64,000 nucleotides of DNA from Aurantiochytrium sp. KH105 (Eukaryota > Sar > Bigyra > Thraustochytrida > Thraustochytriidae), in assembly GCA_003116975.1 (NCBI GenBank), contig BGKB01000016.1:3127-67126 (forward strand). Direction: 5' to 3'. The position numbers and the translations under genes are program-made. The notes below the pieces were generated by a model. It did not search any database and was not told the origin of the DNA. It saw only the letters and a program-made list of their open reading frames with translations. The stretch's first letter is position 1. Each line of letters begins with the position of its first letter. Shown here one piece after another: positions 58,829 through 64,000 of this stretch.

Positions 58829-59134
58829 ATGGCCACTGTAGCGATACTGCTCTCCCTGCTGCTGCTGCTGCCCGCTGTCCTCAACATCTTGCCATGCTTG
58901 GAGAAACAAGCGCCGCCGATGTCGCGACTCGGACCGTGCGTGCACCTCTCTCTTCCTCCGCGGATTGCGCCAGCCTCCTCTCCTGCCAGCTCGATTGCGC
59001 CGGCGGTCCAGAACACACTGTCCGCCCGCCGCAGCCAGCCAGCCATCATCCACCATCATGCATCACAATCTATCGCGCCCATGCGCTCGCTCTGCATCAT
59101 TCCATCGCCCATGGCCTATCTTTCTGGACAGTAA
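58829..59134 (+). CDS. Weak candidate small secreted protein
   Basis: An ATG in good context (GCCATGG) opens a frame of 101 residues. Residues 1-20 (MATVAILLSLLLLLPAVLNI) look like a signal peptide or membrane anchor. The rest is Ser/Pro/Ala-rich without a domain. The surrounding DNA has CTG repeats that alone could create the Leu run, so this may be chance. Confidence 0.22.
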   Translation: MATVAILLSLLLLLPAVLNILPCLEKQAPPMSRLGPCVHLSLPPRIAPASSPASSIAPAVQNTLSARRSQPAIIHHHASQSIAPMRSLCIIPSPMAYLSGQ

Positions 59135-59450
59135 TAAGATAAAATGCTCGCGTTCACATTCTGGTGCCCGGTTTCCATGACCCTCAGGCCTTTCTTTCTC
59201 TTCCCTCTCCCTGCCTCCGCAGCCGCTCCGCTCCGCGCAAGGCTGCCGCGCCCGGCTGCGGCGGGGGCTGGAGGCTGCCGCGCGTGCTGGTCGCCGCCGC
59301 GCGGCCAGACCGGGCTGGCCGCGCCTCCCGCCCGAGGCGCCGCCGCGGTCGCCGCCGCGCCGCGTGCCGTGCCGCAGTCGCGTGCGGCAGTCACGGTCGT
59401 TGTTACATACATACATACAGTACGACTGACGCTCACTCTGTGAGGCCCAA

Positions 59451-59477
59451 GGTTTGCGCCCTTAGCGGGCGCAAACC
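59451..59477. repeat. Perfect hairpin, 11-base stem and 5-base loop
   Basis: GGTTTGCGCCC and its reverse complement GGGCGCAAACC flank TTAGC. It is followed by further GGGCGC/GCCCGG words to about 59530, so a larger GC-rich structure is possible. Confidence 0.95.
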
Positions 59478-59634
59478 GGGGGGCGCGGACCCGGCCCGTC
59501 CCAGCCGGGCGCGCAACGCCCGGCAGCGGGCAAACTATACATTCATTGGAGGTAGAATTTCACTATAGGCTAGTGTAGCGAAATCGACTTCCGTGTGCCA
59601 GTCACTGTCAGGGAGAGAGAGGCAGACGACGAGG

Positions 59635-59719
59635 CGAGACGAGACGAGACGAGACGGCCCGACCCATTCCGCAAACTGGCGCGCGCCACCCTCGCTCGCT
59701 CGCTCGCTCGCTCGCTCGC
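59635..59719. repeat. GAGAC and CTCG tandem arrays
   Basis: A GAGAC array (59635-59656) and a CTCG array (59691-59719) lie 210-295 bases upstream of the ATG at 59929. Confidence 0.9.
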
Positions 59720-59928
59720 GGCCGCGGCGCGTCGACCTCTCTCGCGCGGGCCGCGCGGGCGCGTGGCGTGCGCGTCTGCTGTCTGTCTGTCTGCGTGTGG
59801 CCGAGCGGGCAGCAGAAAGGGATCGAGGTCCGTCTGTCTCCGACAGCGAGAGAGACAGACAGACAGACGCCTGGCTCCTTGGCTTGGCCTCGCGCCTGCG
59901 CCTGGGAGCCCACCCACCCACCCCTCCC

Positions 59929-60450
59929 ATGCAGCAGGCCAGGCGCGGGCTCGTGCCGAGCCTGCGCGACGGCGCGCGCAAGGCGGCGAGGGCGGCGGCG
60001 CAGGCGGCGGCGCGCGCGAGCGAGACGCTGACGCTGCCCGCCATCGCGGAGGACGAGCCGTGGGTCTTCGACTTCGAGGCGGACCCGCACGAGGCCACCA
60101 CTGCGGCGGCGTACGGCCCCGGCACCATCACGGGCCTCGTCCACATGATCGTCATGGTCGTCATGAACATGGGCGCCAGCGCGTCCGAGGCCACCTCGGT
60201 GTGTCTGGCGCTCTTCAGCAGCGACAACGCCCAGGCGGGGTCTTTGCTGCAGGAGATCCAGGAGCGTCAGAGGCAGAGGCAGAGGCGGCAGACCCCGGCC
60301 GTCGTCCAGGAGATGCCCTCGCGAAGTCTGCCTCGACGCCGACCCAAGAGGCGGCACATCTACTTGCCTGCAGAGCTCCCCGAGACGCAGAAGGAGTATC
60401 ACGAGTCCGATTTAGCGGACCATGGCTGCCTCCCGGTCGAGTGCATCTAA
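59929..60450 (+). CDS. Unknown protein with one hydrophobic segment
   Basis: The predicted protein has 173 residues and I do not recognise its family. The N-terminus is basic and Ala/Arg-rich (residues 1-35), which could target mitochondria. EDEPWVFDFEADPHE (about 41-55) precedes a hydrophobic stretch (about 65-82, GLVHMIVMVVMNMG). A Gln/Arg-rich helix and a basic Pro-Arg region (PRRRPKRRH) follow, and the protein ends in CLPVECI. The first ATG of the coherent part was chosen; the frame is open further upstream only through repeats. The acidic-aromatic motif and the switch from GC-rich filler to balanced codons favour a real gene. Confidence 0.5.
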   Translation: MQQARRGLVPSLRDGARKAARAAAQAAARASETLTLPAIAEDEPWVFDFEADPHEATTAAAYGPGTITGLVHMIVMVVMNMGASASEATSVCLALFSSDNAQAGSLLQEIQERQRQRQRRQTPAVVQEMPSRSLPRRRPKRRHIYLPAELPETQKEYHESDLADHGCLPVECI

Positions 60451-60915
60451 AGTTTGTGACAAAGAATAAGTGTACAATTGGCCTTGCCCGCCCTCTCGCA
60501 AGTGAATGACAGCAGAACAAACAACCTTTTCCTTTTGCGAGAGATAAGGGCACGGGTCGGTCATCATAGAAAGCCTACCAGTGTAAGCCTACGATGAATG
60601 AAGAAAACGACGAACGAACGAACGAGTAGTAGTATAATTATTGATTGGAGACATGTATTGTGTTAGCGTCGATTTGCACCATTCGCTCTGTCTTGGCAAG
60701 AAATTAATGTCGCGCAGAGGAGCCAACCAATGAGCCCACGCACGTAAAACAACGTAGAATGGCGTTCTTTTTTAAAGTCTTGGCTTCCCTCACTCGGAGC
60801 GATCGACGCTGCACAAAAGCAAATTGAAAACAAACAACAGGATCAATTTCGATAGGAGTGGCGAAAGAAGTAGTAAGCGCGAAGGAAGACGTCTCCTTGT
60901 GGTCATCCACGAGAC
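60451..60915. other. Convergent intergenic region
   Basis: This stretch is AT-richer, with short GAAC repeats (60611-60626) and AGCCTAC motifs (60571-60592). It is probably 3' untranslated sequence. No gene was recognised. Confidence 0.5.
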
Positions 60916-61701
60916 TCAGTTCTGCAAACCCGTAAGGGCCATGACCAAGTACAGGAAGATGTAAATGACGTCCAGGTAGAGAGAGAGCGCGCCAATGATG
61001 TAGTCATCAACAGAAAGCTGGTAGCGGTTCTTTCCACCAATGATGAGCTGCGTGTCGTACACCAGAAAAGCTGAAAAAAGCAAAACGCCCAGAAAAGCAT
61101 AAATCGTGTAGGTTGTCCGCGACTCAGTAATGAAGATGAGCACAATGCCGAAAATGAGTAGAGCAATGAGCGCCACCAAAAGATAAGGGCCCATCCCAGT
61201 AAAGTCATATTTGGTCTGGAAACTGAAAACCACCAGCGACACCGTGATGGCAAGGGTGACGCCAAGCGCCATGTACACGGTACGGATCTCGGCGAATGAG
61301 GCGACAACGCCCAACACGTAACCCTCGCACACAGTGACGATGCACAGAAAGATCAAGCCCCACGGATGCGTCCTGGCTACATTGGAACAGCACGAGAGCA
61401 CGAGCACGCAACCAAAGGCAATGCCGAGAGTTGCATAATATACGGTCGTGTTTGTCTGCACGTAATTGGACACAGTTTCACTGCTTGCGATACCAATGAC
61501 GATGCCAAAGGTGACCACCAGCTGGATAAAGAGAATCGAGAAAACCTTGCGAATAAAACCGTGGCGCACCTGGATATCCATGGCGCTCATGGGCTCAAAG
61601 TCTTCGTCAAAGTTGCCATTCCCAATCTGCGCGTTATTACCTTGATCGTACTGCTGCGCGCCCCATCCGGCGCCGCCGCGGCCCCGCTCAATGTCTGCCA
61701 T
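60916..61701 (-). CDS. Bax inhibitor-1 / TMBIM (Lifeguard) family membrane protein
   Basis: The predicted protein has 261 residues and seven hydrophobic segments after a hydrophilic Gly/Asn-rich N-tail of about 45 residues. RHGFIRKVFSILFIQLVVTF (about 45-64) is the typical start of the TMBIM core, and the C-terminal half has FSAFLVYDTQLIIGGKNRYQ and SLYLDVIYIFLYLV, hallmark segments in which an Asp pair forms the pH/Ca2+ gate of characterised relatives. Members sit in ER, Golgi or other endomembranes, leak Ca2+ and moderate stress-induced cell death. The ATG at 61701 was preferred: the 14 codons upstream start with GTG. Confidence 0.92.
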   Translation of the reverse strand: MADIERGRGGAGWGAQQYDQGNNAQIGNGNFDEDFEPMSAMDIQVRHGFIRKVFSILFIQLVVTFGIVIGIASSETVSNYVQTNTTVYYATLGIAFGCVLVLSCCSNVARTHPWGLIFLCIVTVCEGYVLGVVASFAEIRTVYMALGVTLAITVSLVVFSFQTKYDFTGMGPYLLVALIALLIFGIVLIFITESRTTYTIYAFLGVLLFSAFLVYDTQLIIGGKNRYQLSVDDYIIGALSLYLDVIYIFLYLVMALTGLQN

Positions 61702-62455
61702 CTTCTCCCAGGACTCCACGAGACGCGCCGTGCGTGTGTGCACGCTGCTTTTTGCCTAGTCCCTTGCTAGCTAGCTCGCTCGCTCGCTCGCTCGCTCGCT
61801 CGCGTGCGCGACTGCGCGCGCGCTGGGCTCGCGCCCGCGTGCTCGTGCTCGCGTCGCGTGCTCGTGTCGCGGGTCCGCGCCGCGGCAAGGGACGGTGGGC
61901 GCGCAGCGACTGGGCTCGCACTCGCAGGTACGAGCGAGGGCGAAGCGGGTTTGCTCGAGTCAGACTGGCTCGTGCCCGTCGCCACTTTCCCGCCGCACCA
62001 GCCTCACGTGGCCGCTCGGGCCTTGCTTGGGGCAGCGGCGGAAGAGCGAGCCAGCGTGCGAGCGCGCGAGCGCGCGAGCGCGGCGGGGAGCGAGCGCGCG
62101 AGCGAGCGCGTGAGCGTGTGCGTGTCTCGGAGAGGCAGGCTCTCTCGAGATGGAGATGGAACTCGTGGCGGCTGCACGTGCTGCAGCGACAAAGAAGGTA
62201 GTAGGGGGGGCCTAGATGCAGAATGGCAGTTATGTTACGTACTACTATGTTCAAGTTGTTTGGCCATGACTGACGGGTTATTGAAGAACAAAGACACGCA
62301 AGACATGGATGGGGAAAGGGTGTAAAAGCTTGTGGTTCTGCCACAAAGGAAATAGGTGAAGGTGGCATCTCGTCAAAGTTTGTCGAAACAAAAAAAATCA
62401 GGGCCTAAATCGTCCGTCGGCTTTAATTTTCATGCAGATTGCCAACTTTGGTCTC
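61702..62455. other. 5' flank of the TMBIM gene and 3' flank of the TBC gene
   Basis: This includes the GCTC array at 61774-61802 and imperfect GAGCGC repeats at 62050-62120. Frames across it are low-complexity. No gene was recognised. Confidence 0.5.
61774..61802. repeat. GCTC tetranucleotide repeat
   Basis: About seven units lie 73-101 bases upstream of the TMBIM start codon, reading GAGC in the sense strand of the gene. Confidence 0.95.
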
Positions 62456-63787
62456 TCAGCTTACTCTTCGCGCAAGAGCAAGCCTACCATCAGAAGTAAT
62501 AAAACCCGGTTTCGGCGCCTCCCATTGCGTCGCACCCGAGACGTGCACGAAATAAGGAGCACCTGAAGCTGGGTCAAAGCGCTGGATCCATTCCGCAGCT
62601 GCTGCACGCTGCTGCGCGTTACGCATGTGCAAGGAAGCCGAATGGGGCCTGGGGACCGGCATCAGCGGAGCCACCTTGGCTTCTGTCTCTCGCGCAGACT
62701 GGCAGACCAGTCTCTTGTCGGAGTCTGCACTTTTGCGCACAGCGTGCCAGTCAGCAAGATAGCCCGAGCTTGCCGTGACACGCGGTTTGACAGCCTTGCA
62801 AAGCTCGCTCGCAGCTCGACTTGACGCAAGGTCCTTTCGCAAGGCCGAGCGAAAACGGTCCAAGATTGCATCCGCTCCATCAGGTTGCAAAAGCTGCCCA
62901 CGTGCACGCTCAAATATTGCCGCTGGCGTCAGATGCGCGAGAGCAGTCACAGCATCCAACACGCGATCCTCGCAGGCACTAGAAGGCAGCGCTCGGACGG
63001 CCTCTGCGACAGTATCAAAGAGGCAGTTCATGACGCAGGCTACGCCTGCCATGCCCATGAGCAACGAAATATCCCAACAGGCGAGCACTGTCTCGAAAGG
63101 CAGCACTACTGTATTTCCTGAAAAGGAAACTTGGGTAAACATCGTCATCATCCACTTGACGCAGAGCAGGCCCGGCAAAAGGCCTGCGTCGCGGCAGCGG
63201 CTGGCGACAATGGGGTGCCGCGACGAGGCTACCTCGTCCCACAACCCTTGGGCATCCACGAGGTTGGTATCGCCGCCAAAAACACTGTAAAGTAACTTGT
63301 GCCCAATCCCTACCAAGTACGCAAACGCCTCAGCCTCGCTGTCCAACACCTCGAGCAATAAAAACGCGATTCCATTGAGACCCTGAACGTAGATTGCATG
63401 CTCTCCATGGCCCTGCTCTACACCCAGTGCCACAAATGCCCGAAGGACGCGCTCGAGTTGTTTCATTCGTGCGCCATCGTTCTCACTATTTTCATCATTA
63501 TGATGCTTGCGAAAACAATCTTGAGTGCGAGGAACGTCTCTTGTGATTTGTTTGAGGTCCTGCTCCGGAATCTCCGCATTGGCCAACACCTCGTACCTGC
63601 GTCGTACGCTATCTTCGGGCAGCGCCCATGCAAAGAGCAAGCTCCACACCACACTTCGATCCCGTGCCGCCAAGGCCTCGAGGTCATCGAGTGCGCCAGC
63701 AATCGGTCCGTGCCGCCATACTTGCCCGCGCACGATACGCTTAAACTTTTCGGGTACGACGACACGCTGCTGCGCCCCGCTACTCAT
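62456..63787 (-). CDS. TBC-domain Rab GTPase-activating protein with a WW domain
   Basis: The predicted protein has 443 residues. The TBC domain spans about 17-290. The arginine finger motif reads ITRDVPRTQ (Arg at about 87, matching I-x-x-D-x-x-R-T), and the glutamine finger reads YVQGLNGIA (Gln at about 134). Both catalytic fingers are present, so it should speed GTP hydrolysis by a Rab and thereby control vesicle traffic. The segment after the TBC domain is less conserved. Near the C-terminus (about 393-422) WIQRFDPASGAPYFVHVSGA followed by TQWEAP forms a WW domain, which binds Pro-rich peptides. The start is the first ATG in frame; the two codons before it begin with TTG. A purine-rich GAGC-type repeat lies just upstream (63801-63828). 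Confidence 0.85.
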   Translation of the reverse strand: MSSGAQQRVVVPEKFKRIVRGQVWRHGPIAGALDDLEALAARDRSVVWSLLFAWALPEDSVRRRYEVLANAEIPEQDLKQITRDVPRTQDCFRKHHNDENSENDGARMKQLERVLRAFVALGVEQGHGEHAIYVQGLNGIAFLLLEVLDSEAEAFAYLVGIGHKLLYSVFGGDTNLVDAQGLWDEVASSRHPIVASRCRDAGLLPGLLCVKWMMTMFTQVSFSGNTVVLPFETVLACWDISLLMGMAGVACVMNCLFDTVAEAVRALPSSACEDRVLDAVTALAHLTPAAIFERARGQLLQPDGADAILDRFRSALRKDLASSRAASELCKAVKPRVTASSGYLADWHAVRKSADSDKRLVCQSARETEAKVAPLMPVPRPHSASLHMRNAQQRAAAAEWIQRFDPASGAPYFVHVSGATQWEAPKPGFITSDGRLALARRVS

Positions 63788-63800
63788 AATCAATCACCTG

Positions 63801-63828
63801 CAAGCGAGCGAGAGAGCAAGCGAGCGCG
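63801..63828. repeat. Imperfect CAAGCGAG repeat
   Basis: CAAGCGAGCGAGAGAGCAAGCGAGCGC-type sequence begins 14 bases upstream of the TBC gene ATG, so probably in its 5' leader. Confidence 0.8.
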
Positions 63829-64000
63829 ATTGACCCTTTGTCTGTGTCAGCGAATGCGGCACGTCCTCGTCGACATGATCTTGACCAACAAGCTCTAGGT
63901 CTACTTCTTCTTCTGGTATACTTCTCTTTACTACATCATCAGCCAGGTAGGTCCGAGACACCGTCTGCTCTGAAGCTCCTCCCGCTGCCGTTTCCGAACC

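Larger units (their letters stand above)
59135..59928. other. Repeat-rich leader region
   Basis: Contains a TACA run (59404-59419), a perfect hairpin (59451-59477), a GAGAC pentanucleotide array (59635-59656) and a CTCG array (59691-59719), followed by the start of the small gene at 59929. No gene was recognised. Confidence 0.5.

Noticed and set aside
59593-59928. Upstream extension of the small gene at 59929
   Set aside because: It consists of translated GAGAC and CTCG arrays, and a second frame is equally open through them.

Overview
The window is nuclear DNA of a gene-dense, GC-rich, intron-poor eukaryote. Genes are mostly single long exons on both strands, and the products are eukaryotic: cohesin SMC3, telomerase reverse transcriptase, a myosin, a kinesin-13-like motor, a phosphatidylinositol phosphate kinase, a TBC-domain Rab GAP and a Bax-inhibitor-1 family membrane protein. 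Calcium-binding EF-hand fusions and a WDR49-type WD40/EF-hand protein point to a protist whose ancestry includes cilia. My best guess is a thraustochytrid-like stramenopile. This is an inference from gene style and domain mixtures, not a proven placement.

Layout: 1-270 is the C-terminal end of a Ulp1-type (C48) cysteine protease. 271-3592 is poor in genes, with one possible small membrane protein at 1439-1927. 3593-4873 (+) is a protein with two Tudor/Agenet-like repeats. 5484-6482 (-) is an MIT-like protein. 7232-8474 (+) is a three-exon DNAJC11-type J-protein. 8549-16309 (-) is a very large EF-hand/C2/coiled-coil protein with a degenerate kinesin-like motor. 17804-20119 (+) is a kinesin-13-like motor. 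20312-21793 (-) is an amino acid/auxin permease family transporter. 22620-26651 (+) is a PIP kinase with a PX domain nested in its catalytic domain. 26652-30228 is a 3.6 kb island of simple repeats. 30229-32076 (+) is malic enzyme. 32513-37330 (-) is a myosin. 38250-43394 (+) is a WD40/EF-hand protein. 43642-47784 (-) is SMC3. 48620-51436 (-) is TERT. 51748-58038 (-) is a nucleotidyltransferase-like ankyrin protein. 59929-60450 (+) is an unknown small protein. 60916-61701 (-) is a TMBIM/BI-1 protein. 62456-63787 (-) is a TBC-WW protein.

The genes do not form one pathway. Many act on the cytoskeleton and membranes (two kinesin-fold proteins, myosin, PIP kinase, TBC, WD40/EF-hand) or on chromosomes (SMC3, TERT, Tudor-like). 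The most unusual items are the calcium-binding pseudokinesin, the PX domain inside a PIP kinase, the shortened DNAJC11, and short tandem repeats that sit just upstream of most start codons. Start codons were chosen as the first plausible ATG, because several longer open frames begin with non-ATG codons or run into low-complexity 5' sequence.
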